NCBI RefSeq assembly: GCF_000982955.1
Contig: NZ_KQ058872.1
Span: 1 to 47,735 of the forward strand
Reading direction: 5' to 3'
DNA length: 47,735 bases
Source of the DNA: Micromonospora sp. HK10
Lineage (GTDB): Bacteria; Actinomycetota; Actinomycetes; Mycobacteriales; Micromonosporaceae
This document shows, piece by piece, positions 1-7,552 of this stretch. How positions within the stretch are numbered: the first letter of the stretch is position 1; each line of letters starts with the position of its first letter. Position numbers and translations under genes: made by a program. Below the pieces are notes generated by a model. The model saw only the letters and a list, made by a program, of their open reading frames with translations. It did no database searches and was not told the DNA's origin.

Positions 1-65
1 CCCCGCGCCGGATCGCCGGGCACCGGGGTCCCGCCGGGCCGGCGCCAGTCCCAGCCGTCGGTCAC
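1..65 (-). CDS. N-terminus of an unidentified protein, cut by the window edge
   Basis: Only the first 21 codons are present, starting at a GTG at 65 and reading off the left edge (begins MTDGWDWRRPGG). A GGGAGG ribosome site at 78-73 lies 7 nt ahead of the GTG, which is why I call it a real start. The fragment is too short for a domain. It is divergent from the O-methyltransferase; in Mycobacterium tuberculosis the gene divergent from the homologous methyltransferase (Rv1220c) is sigE, so an ECF sigma factor is a guess from gene order only. Confidence 0.5.
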   Translation of the reverse strand, partial: MTDGWDWRRPGGTPVPGDPAR

Positions 66-271
66 GTCCGTGCCTCCCACTCCGTCCCGCGTGCCCCGCA
101 CCCGCGCCGTCCGGCCGGGCACAGGGACACGTCCAGGATTGCACGGATGCCCCGGAACCGGTCAGGGTTGCCCGGTCGTGATCGTCTCGAGGGTGACTCG
201 CGGCTGCGCGTCTCGGGGCACGCCTCTAGGCTCATAGCGCCAACCGACCCCTCGCACCACTCCCGCCGCCC

Positions 272-285
272 GGAGGTGTCCCATC
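272..285 (+). promoter_or_regulatory. Ribosome site pointing to a non-canonical ATC start
   Basis: GGAGG at 272-276 is followed 6 nt later by ATC at 283-285, in frame with the O-methyltransferase. The frame is closed upstream by TAG at 235-237, and no ATG, GTG or TTG occurs in frame between that stop and the GTG at 361. Sequence between 283 and 361 already reads like the family N-terminus (QFAESYVTED), so translation must begin ahead of 361. Confidence 0.55.
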
Positions 286-933
286 GCCACGGTCGCCAGC
301 TCCGGCAACTCGACGGCCCAGGCGCTCCAGTTCGCCGAGTCGTACGTCACGGAGGATCTCGTGCTGCGCACGGCCCGCAGTCTCGCCCGGGAGGTGGGCC
401 TGGAGGCCGTCACCCCGGGCGCCGGCGCGGCGCTGCGGCTGCTCGCCGCCGCCGGCAACGCCCGGGCGGTGGTGGAGATCGGCACCGGCACCGGCGTCAG
501 CGGCGTCTGGCTGCTGCGCGGGATGCGCCCGGACGGGGTGCTCACCACCATCGACGTGGAGGTGGAGCACCAGCGCATCGCCCGGCGCATCTTTCTGGAG
601 GCCGGCTTCCCCGCGGGGCGTACCCGGATCATCACCGGCCGGGCCCTCGACGTGCTGCCGCGGCTCGCGGACGGCGCCTACGACCTGGTCTTCGTCGACG
701 CCGAGTCGGCGGGTTTCACCGCCTGTGTGGACGCTGCGCTGCGGCTGCTGCGGCCGGGCGGGGTGCTCGCGCTCAACGGCGCGCTGGCCGGCGGCCGGAT
801 CGGTGACCCGGCCGCCCGCGACGTGGAGACGGTCACCGTCCGGGAGACGATCAAGGCGATCCGCGAGTCCGAGCACTGGATCGCCGCGTTGCTCCCGGTC
901 GGGCACGGCCTGCTCGCCGCCGTGAAGGGCTGA
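283..933 (+). CDS. SAM-dependent O-methyltransferase (family 3, Rv1220c-like)
   Basis: About 216 residues if it starts at the ATC at 283; the first conventional start is GTG 361, which would give 190. The SAM-binding loop reads VVEIGTGTGVSGVWLL, followed by the acidic strand TTIDVE and the post-loop DLVFVDAE, as in the catechol-O-methyltransferase-like family 3. The product resembles M. tuberculosis Rv1220c along its whole length, including the residues encoded before GTG 361, which supports the upstream start. The substrate is unknown. It is convergent with the aminopeptidase (40 nt gap) and divergent from the fragment at the left edge. The family call is firm; the exact start is not. Confidence 0.85.
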   Translation: MATVASSGNSTAQALQFAESYVTEDLVLRTARSLAREVGLEAVTPGAGAALRLLAAAGNARAVVEIGTGTGVSGVWLLRGMRPDGVLTTIDVEVEHQRIARRIFLEAGFPAGRTRIITGRALDVLPRLADGAYDLVFVDAESAGFTACVDAALRLLRPGGVLALNGALAGGRIGDPAARDVETVTVRETIKAIRESEHWIAALLPVGHGLLAAVKG

Positions 934-973
934 CCCGGGCCGGCGACCGAGAGGCCCGCGGAGCGCAGCGGCG

Positions 974-2473
974 TCAGCGCAGCGTCGCCAGCCAGCGGAG
1001 CAGCCCGCGTACGCCCCAGCCGGTGGCGCCCTTGGTCAGCTCGGCGTGCACGTCGTCGGACCAGGAGGGGGCGGACATGTCCACGTGCACCCAGCGGTCC
1101 CGCAGGTCGCCGGTGAACTCGCGGAGGAAGAGCGCGGCGACCACCGAGCCGGCCCCCCGGTCCGGGGAGCTGTGCAGGTCCGCGATGTCGCTGCCGAGGT
1201 ACTCGACGTAATCGGCGGGCAGCGGCATCCGCCAGGCCCGCTCGCCGGCCGCCTCGATGGCCGCGAGCAGGTCGGCGGCGAGCTGGTCGTTGTCGCTGTA
1301 GAGGGCGCCGTGCCGCTTGCCCAGCGCCACCGCGTTCGCGCCGGTCAGGGTGGCGAGGTCGACCAGCAGGTCGGGCTTCAGCTCGCGCACCGCGTACGCC
1401 AGCGCGTCGGCGAGCACCAGCCGCCCCTCGGCGTCGGAGTTGGTGGTCTCGCTGGTCGTGCCGCCGTAGTGGCGGATGACGTCGCCGGGGCGGAAGGCGG
1501 CACCGCTGACCATGTTCTCGGCGAGTGGGGCGAGCGTGGTGACCCGGACCGGCAGCCGCAGCGCGGCGGCGCCCAGCGTGGCGGAGATCACGGCGGCCGC
1601 CCCGGCCATGTCCTTGCGCATCAGTTTCATGGCGGGCACCGGCTTGATCGAGATGCCGCCGGTGTCGAAGGTGATCCCCTTGCCCACCAGGACCACGTGG
1701 GTGCGGGCGTCGGCGGGACGCCAGTCCAGCTCGACCAGGCGGGGCCCGCTGGCGGAGCCGCCGCCGACGGCGAGGATGCCGCCGAAGCCCTCGGCGGCCA
1801 GTTCCTCGGGTTCGCGTACCCGCAGGTGCAGGTCGGGATGGTCGGCCGCGGCGGCGGCGACCTGGCCGGCGAACCACTCCGGGTTCTTCACCGACGACGG
1901 GGTGTTGGTGAGATCGCGGGCCAGCCGGGTCATCTCGGCGGTGGTCCGCGCGGTGGCCAGCACGGCGGCGAGCCCGTCCGGGTCGTCCACCACGACATCC
2001 ACCTCGGCCAGGGCGGGCGCCCCGCCGGCCTCGGTCATCCGGAACCGGTACGAGCCGAGCAGCAGGCCTTCGACGAGGCCGCGCAGCGCGACCGCGCCAC
2101 CGGGCGGCAGCGCGACTGTGATCCGTGTCTCATCCTTGCCCGCCCGGGCCAGAGCGGCCCCGGCGCGGCGCCAGTCGGGCTCGTCCCCCGCCCCCACGCC
2201 GAGCAGCACCAGCCGGGCCGGCGTGCCCCCCGGACGCAGGTGCTCACGTACTTCGCCGGCCTCGCCGGTGAGCCGGGCGACCGGCAGCAGCGCGGTGGCC
2301 TCGGCGCGCACCTCGTCGCCGGGCGGAGGGGCGGTGGGCACCAGGGCGGCCGGGCGGTCCGGCCCTCCGGGTTGAACGGGCAGGACGAGGGTGTCGGGCC
2401 GGTCGGGCCCGGGCACCAGACGGATGGCCAGCACGCTGGACCGCACCTCCGAGAAATCTTCGCAAAGCGGCAT
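974..2473 (-). CDS. pepA: Leucyl aminopeptidase, M17 family (PepA-like)
   Basis: 499 residues from ATG 2473. The C-terminal catalytic half carries the M17 metal and active-site motifs: LVGKGITFDTGG with the lysine and first aspartates, then KLMRKDMAGAAAV, and the signature NSDAEGRLVLADAL (usual form NTDAEGRL). The enzyme releases N-terminal residues from peptides in the cytoplasm using two metal ions. The N-terminal domain is diverged, as usual. The start is uncertain: a GTG at 2434 follows a GGAGG at 2450-2446 and would give 486 residues, while ATG 2473 has no clear ribosome site. A strong hairpin upstream (2501-2534) separates it from DUF3117, so it is probably transcribed on its own. Confidence 0.93.
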   Translation of the reverse strand: MPLCEDFSEVRSSVLAIRLVPGPDRPDTLVLPVQPGGPDRPAALVPTAPPPGDEVRAEATALLPVARLTGEAGEVREHLRPGGTPARLVLLGVGAGDEPDWRRAGAALARAGKDETRITVALPPGGAVALRGLVEGLLLGSYRFRMTEAGGAPALAEVDVVVDDPDGLAAVLATARTTAEMTRLARDLTNTPSSVKNPEWFAGQVAAAAADHPDLHLRVREPEELAAEGFGGILAVGGGSASGPRLVELDWRPADARTHVVLVGKGITFDTGGISIKPVPAMKLMRKDMAGAAAVISATLGAAALRLPVRVTTLAPLAENMVSGAAFRPGDVIRHYGGTTSETTNSDAEGRLVLADALAYAVRELKPDLLVDLATLTGANAVALGKRHGALYSDNDQLAADLLAAIEAAGERAWRMPLPADYVEYLGSDIADLHSSPDRGAGSVVAALFLREFTGDLRDRWVHVDMSAPSWSDDVHAELTKGATGWGVRGLLRWLATLR

Positions 2474-2500
2474 GATTCGCCGCCAGTGAGCCGATGAAGG

Positions 2501-2534
2501 CCCTGAGCCACCGGCGAGAGCCGGTGGCTCAGGG
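2501..2534 (-). terminator. Rho-independent-type hairpin after the DUF3117 gene
   Basis: A perfect 15-bp stem (2501-2515 with 2520-2534) closed by a GAGA tetraloop, lying 47 nt past the DUF3117 stop and ahead of the aminopeptidase. A second hairpin (2550-2557 with 2560-2567) sits between this and the DUF3117 stop. No U-run follows, which is common in actinobacteria. Confidence 0.75.
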
Positions 2535-2580
2535 AATCACGAACCGTACGCGTGGCGCACGCCACGCGGACCGTTCTCGA

Positions 2581-2748
2581 TCAGCCGGCGGCCGCCTTCA
2601 ACGCGTCACCCAGCGCGGTGGCCTCGTCGGGAGTCATCTCGACGACGAGCCGGCCACCACCCTCCAGCGGGACCCGCATGACGATGCCCCGACCCTCCTT
2701 GGTGACCTCCAGCGGACCGTCGCCCGTCCGCGGCTTCATCGCCGCCAT
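2581..2748 (-). CDS. DUF3117 small conserved protein
   Basis: 55 residues from ATG 2748 with GGGGAG just upstream. It begins MAAMKPRTGDGPLEVTKEGR and ends with a short helix (EATALGDALKAAAG), the typical size and sequence of DUF3117, which is nearly universal in actinobacteria (Rv1211 in M. tuberculosis). Function is unknown. It is divergent from paaX across a 190-nt region and is followed by two hairpins, so it looks monocistronic. Confidence 0.9.
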   Translation of the reverse strand: MAAMKPRTGDGPLEVTKEGRGIVMRVPLEGGGRLVVEMTPDEATALGDALKAAAG

Positions 2749-2938
2749 GTTGTCTCCCCTCAGACCTACGCCAGGGTCGGTGGGTTGCCCCACAGCCACT
2801 TCGTCATAACCACCCGCAGCCTTCGCGGGGGTCGCCGCCAACGATTTTCCCTGATGAACACCGCCGGACCCAAACCGAAGCAGCATTGATGTAACAGCAT
2901 CTAGCTTATCTTGGATAGGCCTGTCACAATGTGCGGTC

Positions 2939-3757
2939 ATGCAGGCACGGTCGGCACTCTTCGACCTGTACGGCGACCACCTCCGCGCGAGGGGTGGGCG
3001 CGCACCGGTCGCCGCCCTGGTCAAGCTGCTGGCGCCGCTCGGGATCGCCCCTCCGGCGGTACGCACCGCGGTCTCCCGGATGGTCCGCCAGGGCTGGCTC
3101 GAACCCCTCCGGCTCGTCTCCGGGCCGGGTTATTCGATCACACCGAAGGCGGCCCGCCGACTGGACGAGGCCGCCGCCCGCATCTACCGCACCGGCCGGC
3201 ACAGCTGGGACGGCCGCTTCGACCTGCTGGTCCTGGAGGCGCCCCCCTCCCGGCGGGACCGGCAGCGGCTGGCCGCCAACCTGACCTTCCTCGGGTACGG
3301 CACGCTGGACGACTGCACCTGGGTGGCCACCCGGCCCGGCGAGGACCTCGACGTCCTGCTGGCCGAGGCGGGCGTGCGCTACGAGCGGTTCACCGCCGCG
3401 CACGCCGCCGGCACGCCGGGCGCGATGGGAGTGGTCCGCCGCGCCTGGGACCTGGCCGAGATCGGCCGGGCGTACGAGCGGTTCGTGGCCGAGCAGAAGC
3501 CGCTGCTCTCCGGGATCACCGTGCGCAGCACCGACGAGGAGGCGTACGCGGCCCGGTTCCGGCTGGTGCACGCGTGGCGTACCTTCCTCTTCCGGGATCC
3601 GCAGCTGCCCCCCGCGCTGCTCCCCGAGCGCTGGCCGGGCACCAGCGCGGCCAGTTTCTTCGACCGGCACGCGGCCCGGCTCCGGCCGGCCGCCGACCGG
3701 TACGTCGAGCACTGCCTCGACGCCAGCAACCGCCTCGCCCGACAGAAGGGTCGTTGA
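2939..3757 (+). CDS. PaaX-family transcriptional regulator
   Basis: 272 residues. The N-terminal winged helix-turn-helix (about residues 5-70, with VRTAVSRMVRQGWLEP as the recognition region), a central domain, and the C-terminal PaaX_C region (FRLVHAWRTFLFRDPQLPPALLP) occur in the order and size of PaaX, the repressor of phenylacetate catabolism that responds to phenylacetyl-CoA. The stop is 4 nt before the enoyl-CoA hydratase start, so the two are almost certainly cotranscribed, suggesting control of aryl- or acyl-CoA breakdown. No ribosome site is visible before ATG 2939. The effector is not inferable. Confidence 0.9.
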   Translation: MQARSALFDLYGDHLRARGGRAPVAALVKLLAPLGIAPPAVRTAVSRMVRQGWLEPLRLVSGPGYSITPKAARRLDEAAARIYRTGRHSWDGRFDLLVLEAPPSRRDRQRLAANLTFLGYGTLDDCTWVATRPGEDLDVLLAEAGVRYERFTAAHAAGTPGAMGVVRRAWDLAEIGRAYERFVAEQKPLLSGITVRSTDEEAYAARFRLVHAWRTFLFRDPQLPPALLPERWPGTSAASFFDRHAARLRPAADRYVEHCLDASNRLARQKGR

Positions 3758-3761
3758 ACAC

Positions 3762-4553
3762 GTGACCGAGCCGCTGCTCGTCGACCGCACCGACGCCGTC
3801 GTCACCCTGACGCTGAACCGCCCGACGGCGATGAACTCGCTCGACGTGGCGCTCAAGGAGGCGCTCCGGGACACCCTGGCCGAGCTGGAGACCGACCGCT
3901 CGTGCCGGGCGGTCGTGCTGGCCGGCGCGGGCGGCGCGTTCAGCGCCGGGCAGGACCTGCGGGAGCACGTGCAGACGCTGGAATCCGCCGACGCCGACCC
4001 GCTCGGCACCGTGCGGGCCCACTACAACCCGATCGCCGCCCGGCTGGCCAACCTGCCCAAGCCGGTGGTCGCCGCGGTCCGGGGGATGGCCGCCGGGGCC
4101 GGCGCGTCGCTGGCGTTCCTCGCCGACTTCCGGATCGGCGGTCCGAAGACCCGCTTCCTGATGGCCTTCGCCGGCGTCGGGCTCGCCGCGGACACCGGCG
4201 CCTCCTGGACCCTGCCCCGGCTGGTCGGCCACGCCAAGGCGGTCGAGCTACTGATGCTCGCCGAGCCGGTGGGCGCCGAGGAGGCCTGCCGGCTGGGCCT
4301 GCTCACCAGGCTGGTCGAGGACGACGAGCGGGTGCTGCCGACCGCGCAGGAGCTGGCCGCCCGGCTGGCCGCCGGCCCGACCGTCGCGTACGGGGCGATC
4401 AAGCGGCAGCTCTCCATCGCCGACGCCGGCACCCTGGCCGACGCCCTCGCGGCCGAGGCGCAGGCCCAGGCGATCTGCGGCGCCACCGCCGACCACAAGG
4501 CGGCCACCCTGGCCTTCGTCAACAAGCAGAAGCCGGTCTTCGAGGGTCGCTGA
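3762..4553 (+). CDS. Enoyl-CoA hydratase/isomerase (crotonase family, PaaG-like)
   Basis: 263 residues from GTG 3762, with an AGAAGGG ribosome site inside the end of paaX. Crotonase features: NRPTAMNSLD, the CoA-binding segment GAGGAFSAGQDLREH, and the second oxyanion-hole segment AAVRGMAAGAGASLAFLADF. The residue following the second glycine-rich segment is not the usual hydratase Glu; the LPRLVGHAKAVELL region resembles 2-(1,2-epoxy-1,2-dihydrophenyl)acetyl-CoA isomerase (PaaG) and related isomerases. Pairing with paaX favours a role in phenylacetate-type CoA-thioester catabolism, but this is inference; other paa genes are not in view. Confidence 0.88.
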   Translation: MTEPLLVDRTDAVVTLTLNRPTAMNSLDVALKEALRDTLAELETDRSCRAVVLAGAGGAFSAGQDLREHVQTLESADADPLGTVRAHYNPIAARLANLPKPVVAAVRGMAAGAGASLAFLADFRIGGPKTRFLMAFAGVGLAADTGASWTLPRLVGHAKAVELLMLAEPVGAEEACRLGLLTRLVEDDERVLPTAQELAARLAAGPTVAYGAIKRQLSIADAGTLADALAAEAQAQAICGATADHKAATLAFVNKQKPVFEGR

Positions 4554-4558
4554 CCGCC

Positions 4559-5221
4559 TCAGTCGTCCTCCTCGGGGTCCTGGTTCGCCTCGACGCCGAG
4601 CACGAACGCCTGCATGGCCAGCTCGTCCCCGGACGGCGAGACGAAGGCCGGCAGCTCGCGCGGGCCCAGTTCCTGGACGTACGCCCAGAAGAGCCGGACC
4701 GCCTCGGCCGGCGAGGCCGCCTCGATCGGCAGGTCGAGGCTGACCAGCCAGGACCGGCGGGCCGGCGGCGCGCCGATCCGGTCCGCCAGCGACCGCCAGA
4801 CGGCCGGGTCGAGCGCGGTCACCGGCCCGGCCAGGGTCAGGTCGGTGACCGGCACCGGCTCGTCGAGCGTGCGCCGGGTGTACGTGACCACGAGCGCCCC
4901 CGGGCCGGCCTCGGACTGCGGGTCATCCGGGTCCTCCCGGGTCTCGCCGGTCGTCGGGGCGACCCGGCCGAGCGCCACCAGCCGAAGCGGCTCGTCGACC
5001 AGCACCGCGACCGGCTCACCGGGGCCCGGCCGGGTCCCGCCGTCCAGCCCGGTCAGTTCCAGCGTGTCGTGGTGGACCAGCCGCTCGGCGTCGTACCGCT
5101 CGGCGGGCAGGAGCACCGCCCAGGCGCCGGTGGCCTCCGGCTGCTCCGGCCCGGTGCGCCGCGACCAGCCGTCGGGGCCGCCGTCGATCGTCCCGCTCGT
5201 GCGCGGCTCGGTGTCGGTCAT
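4559..5221 (-). CDS. Conserved hypothetical protein, acidic
   Basis: 220 residues from ATG 5221, ending in an acidic tail (NQDPEEDD). There is no signal peptide or membrane segment. I recognise no domain; the sequence is rich in D, E, P and T in its N-terminal third and contains a predicted alpha/beta middle (WLVSLDLPIEAASPAEAVRLFW). The gene stops 5 nt from the convergent enoyl-CoA hydratase stop and starts 37 nt from the tag stop, so it may be the last gene of the tag transcript. Codon use is like the neighbours, so it is probably a lineage-specific core gene. Confidence 0.75.
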   Translation of the reverse strand: MTDTEPRTSGTIDGGPDGWSRRTGPEQPEATGAWAVLLPAERYDAERLVHHDTLELTGLDGGTRPGPGEPVAVLVDEPLRLVALGRVAPTTGETREDPDDPQSEAGPGALVVTYTRRTLDEPVPVTDLTLAGPVTALDPAVWRSLADRIGAPPARRSWLVSLDLPIEAASPAEAVRLFWAYVQELGPRELPAFVSPSGDELAMQAFVLGVEANQDPEEDD

Positions 5222-5257
5222 GTCCCAATCCCATCACGCCGCGGTGGGCGACCCGGG

Positions 5258-5842
5258 TCAGGCCCCGGACGCGGGCCGGCTCACGTGGCAGCCGGCCAGG
5301 TGGTCGTCCACCATGCCGGTGGCCTGCATCAGCGCGTACGCCGTGGTGGGGCCGACGAAGCGGAAGCCGCGTTTCTTGAGCGCCTTGGCCAGCGCGGTGG
5401 ACTCGGGGCTGACCGCCGGCACCTCGGCGAAGGAGCCGGGCCGGGCCGCCCGGGCCGGCGGGGCATACGACCAGAGCAGGGCGGAGAGGCCGTCGGGCAG
5501 CTCCAGGGCGGCGCGGGCGTTGGCGACAGCCGCCTCGATCTTGGCCCGGTTGCGGACGATCCCGGCGTCGGCCAGCAGCCGGACGACGTCTTCCTCGCCG
5601 TAGCCGGCGACCTTCTCGATCCGGAACTCGTCGAAGGCGAGCCGGAACGCGGGGCGCTTGCGCAGGATGGTCAGCCAGGACAGCCCGGACTGGAACGCCT
5701 CCAGGGTCAGCCGCTCGTAGAGCGCGTCGTCGCCGCGCAGCGGCCGGCCCCACTCCTCGTCGTGGTAGACGGCGTAGTCCGGGGTGCTCGCTCCCCAGGC
5801 GCAGCGGGCCAGCCCGTCGGCGCCGGTCACCAGGTCAGTCAC
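5258..5842 (-). CDS. tag: DNA-3-methyladenine glycosylase I
   Basis: About 194 residues. Removes 3-methyladenine from alkylated DNA in base-excision repair. The start of the domain, RCAWG, supplies the zinc cysteine, YHDEEWG the first zinc histidine, TLEAFQSGLSW the conserved catalytic-pocket glutamate, and DDHLAGCHV the second His/Cys zinc pair; GFRFVGPTTAYALMQATGMV is the conserved C-terminal region. I chose GTG 5842 because family members begin a few residues before the first zinc Cys; GTG 5866 would add 8 residues. Neither has a ribosome site. Gene order near DUF3117 and folP2 matches mycobacteria (Rv1210). Confidence 0.92.
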   Translation of the reverse strand: MTDLVTGADGLARCAWGASTPDYAVYHDEEWGRPLRGDDALYERLTLEAFQSGLSWLTILRKRPAFRLAFDEFRIEKVAGYGEEDVVRLLADAGIVRNRAKIEAAVANARAALELPDGLSALLWSYAPPARAARPGSFAEVPAVSPESTALAKALKKRGFRFVGPTTAYALMQATGMVDDHLAGCHVSRPASGA

Positions 5843-5889
5843 GCGGTACACGGTAGGCCGGCCCACCGACAGTCGACGACCGCCGGCGG

Positions 5890-5991
5890 GTCAGCGCAGC
5901 CGGCGGGCCAGGGCAGGTGGCGAAGTCAGCGCAGCCGACGGGCCAGGGCAGCCGGCGAAGTCAGCGCAGCCGGCGGGTCAGGGCAGCCGGC
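5890..5991. repeat. 35-bp tandem repeat, almost three copies, over the end of the SRPBCC gene
   Basis: Copies at 5890-5924, 5925-5959 and 5960-about 5991 (last one incomplete). Copies 1 and 2 differ at a handful of positions. The third copy contains the TGA stop (5980-5978) and last codons of the SRPBCC gene, so the array looks like repeated duplication of that gene's 3' end into the space before tag. Confidence 0.85.
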
Positions 5992-6529
5992 CCTGCTCCA
6001 CCAGCCGGGCGAACTTGCGCAACGCCTGGGTCAGGCTGAGCTTCGACCCGGGCCAGAGCACCGGCCAGGCCACCCGGCCGGCCGTCCCGCCGGGCAGGTG
6101 GAACCACTCGTGCCAGACCACCTGGGTCCGCTCCCGGTCCATCGGGGTGCACCGGAGCACCCCCGGCCCGCGCAGCAGCTTGCCGCAGTGCACCACGCCG
6201 ACCTCGTACGGGGCGTCCACCCGGACCACCCGCATCTCGTCGCGCAGCGCGGCCGGGCCCAGCGCGGTGACCGCCTCGATCAGGCTTCCCTCGCCGCCGT
6301 CGCCCTCGACCACCCGGACGGTGGTGAGCGGGATCCAGTCGGACTGCCGCTCCCAGGCGGTGAGCGCGGCGAAGACCCGCTCGGCCGGCGCGTTCACCAC
6401 CACGGTCGCGGTGACCTCGCCGGCACCGGGCTGGGCCGCCTCGGCGAGCCCGTCCGACCCGCCGGGGCCGCCGGGGCCGTCAGCGCCGTCGGGGCCGCCG
6501 GGGCCGGCCGGGCCAGCGGGGCTGGTCAC
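5978..6529 (-). CDS. SRPBCC-family (START/polyketide cyclase-like) protein
   Basis: 183 residues from ATG 6529. The first 35 residues are a Gly-Pro-rich, collagen-like tail; the rest is an SRPBCC fold: VTATVVVNAPAERVFAALTAWERQSDWIPL at its start and a long C-terminal helix (SLTQALRKFARLVEQGRL). Such proteins bind hydrophobic ligands in a deep pocket; no ligand can be named. The ATG overlaps the stop of the DivIVA-domain gene (ATGA, 6526-6529), so the two are translationally coupled. The 3' end is duplicated in the 35-bp repeat. Confidence 0.85.
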   Translation of the reverse strand: MTSPAGPAGPGGPDGADGPGGPGGSDGLAEAAQPGAGEVTATVVVNAPAERVFAALTAWERQSDWIPLTTVRVVEGDGGEGSLIEAVTALGPAALRDEMRVVRVDAPYEVGVVHCGKLLRGPGVLRCTPMDRERTQVVWHEWFHLPGGTAGRVAWPVLWPGSKLSLTQALRKFARLVEQGRLP

Positions 6530-7413
6530 GCGGACTCCGAGCGGACCACCGGCCCGCGGTCCCGGTCCCCCTCGGTGTCGGCGTTCTCCTCGGTCCCGGC
6601 GTCGCCGGCGTCGGCTGTCCCGGTCCCAGCGTCGCTCGCATCGGCCCGCCCGGTCCCGGTCCCGCCCGCATCGGCCGCCCCGGTCACCGGGTCGGCGGCA
6701 TCGCTGTCCGTCTCGTGGGCGGGCTCGGGGTCGGCGGCGTAGCCCTGCTCCGGCTCGGTGCCGGCGGGATCGACCGGCGGCCGGAGGCTGACCTCGGCGG
6801 CGGCCGGGCCGACCGGAGCCGCAACCGGGGCGACCGGAGCCGCGACCGGGGCGACCGGAGCCGCGACCGGGGCGACCGGGGCCGGTCGGCCGGCGGCCGG
6901 CTGCGGACCGGCCGGGGTCGGCCGGGCCGCCACGTCCTCGACGGCGGCGGCGGCCGGCGCCTCCGCCACGCCGGCCTCGGCCGGCAGCACCTCGACGGGG
7001 CCCACCGCGGGGCCGGGCTCATCGCCGGTCGGGGCGTCGTCGGCCGGGGCGGTGGCGGCGGCCTCCTCCCGGGCCCGGCGCAGCGCGTCGGCCTCCTCGA
7101 TCCGCCCCTCGCGCAGCGCGTCGACCTCCGCCTCGAGCACCCCGATCAGCTCCGACTTGTAGCCGATGTCGTAGGCGGCCCGGCGCATCGCCTGGTCGAC
7201 CTGGGCCATCCGGTAGCCCCGCAGCGCGGTGTCGAAGCGCACCCCGGCCACGTCTGTCTCGGCCAGTGGACGGCCGCCGGGCAGGGGCACGGCCCGCCCG
7301 TCCGGCTCGGCCGGTGCCAGGCCCGGATCACGTCCGGAAACCAGCATCGTCACCCCGAACACCACCACCGCCACGGTCAGCACCACGGCCACGAGGAGCA
7401 GAACCTCACGCAT
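6526..7413 (-). CDS. DivIVA-domain membrane protein with Ala-Pro-Val repeats
   Basis: 295 residues. An N-terminal membrane segment (residues 4-26) is followed by a DivIVA-type motif at about 58-85 (VRFDTALRGYRMAQVDQAMR) with a short coiled coil to about residue 120. The rest is low complexity, including a 7-residue repeat (APVAAPV) encoded by a 21-bp tandem DNA repeat, and an acidic tail. DivIVA-domain proteins mark curved membranes or poles; a membrane-anchored form of this kind is common near folP2 in actinobacteria (compare Rv1209). Repeat number is likely to vary between strains. Confidence 0.85.
   Translation of the reverse strand: MREVLLLVAVVLTVAVVVFGVTMLVSGRDPGLAPAEPDGRAVPLPGGRPLAETDVAGVRFDTALRGYRMAQVDQAMRRAAYDIGYKSELIGVLEAEVDALREGRIEEADALRRAREEAAATAPADDAPTGDEPGPAVGPVEVLPAEAGVAEAPAAAAVEDVAARPTPAGPQPAAGRPAPVAPVAAPVAPVAAPVAPVAAPVGPAAAEVSLRPPVDPAGTEPEQGYAADPEPAHETDSDAADPVTGAADAGGTGTGRADASDAGTGTADAGDAGTEENADTEGDRDRGPVVRSESA
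6811..6881. repeat. 21-bp in-frame tandem repeat
   Basis: Copies at 6811-6831, 6832-6852 and 6853-6873, with a partial fourth. Copies 2 and 3 are identical. It encodes the Ala/Pro/Val stretch of the DivIVA-domain protein; being a multiple of 3, copy changes keep the frame. Confidence 0.85.
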
Positions 7414-7552
7414 GGGGAGATCGTGGCACGCGGGACGGCGCGGGGCGAGCCCTCCGCCGCCTCCAGTCGGAAGATCCCGGCGTACCGCCGGGGCCGGCCG
7501 TGGGGCGGCGGGATAGCGTCGGGGGCGGACCAGCGGAGATCAGGAGGACGGG

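Noticed and set aside
5890..5991. CRISPR array
   Set aside because: Copies are directly adjacent without spacers; nowhere else in the window are there spaced repeats.
3902..6742. A 946-codon open frame on the plus strand
   Set aside because: It lies across four well-identified genes in the wrong frame; its Arg/Gly/Ala-rich translation is a typical high-GC shadow.
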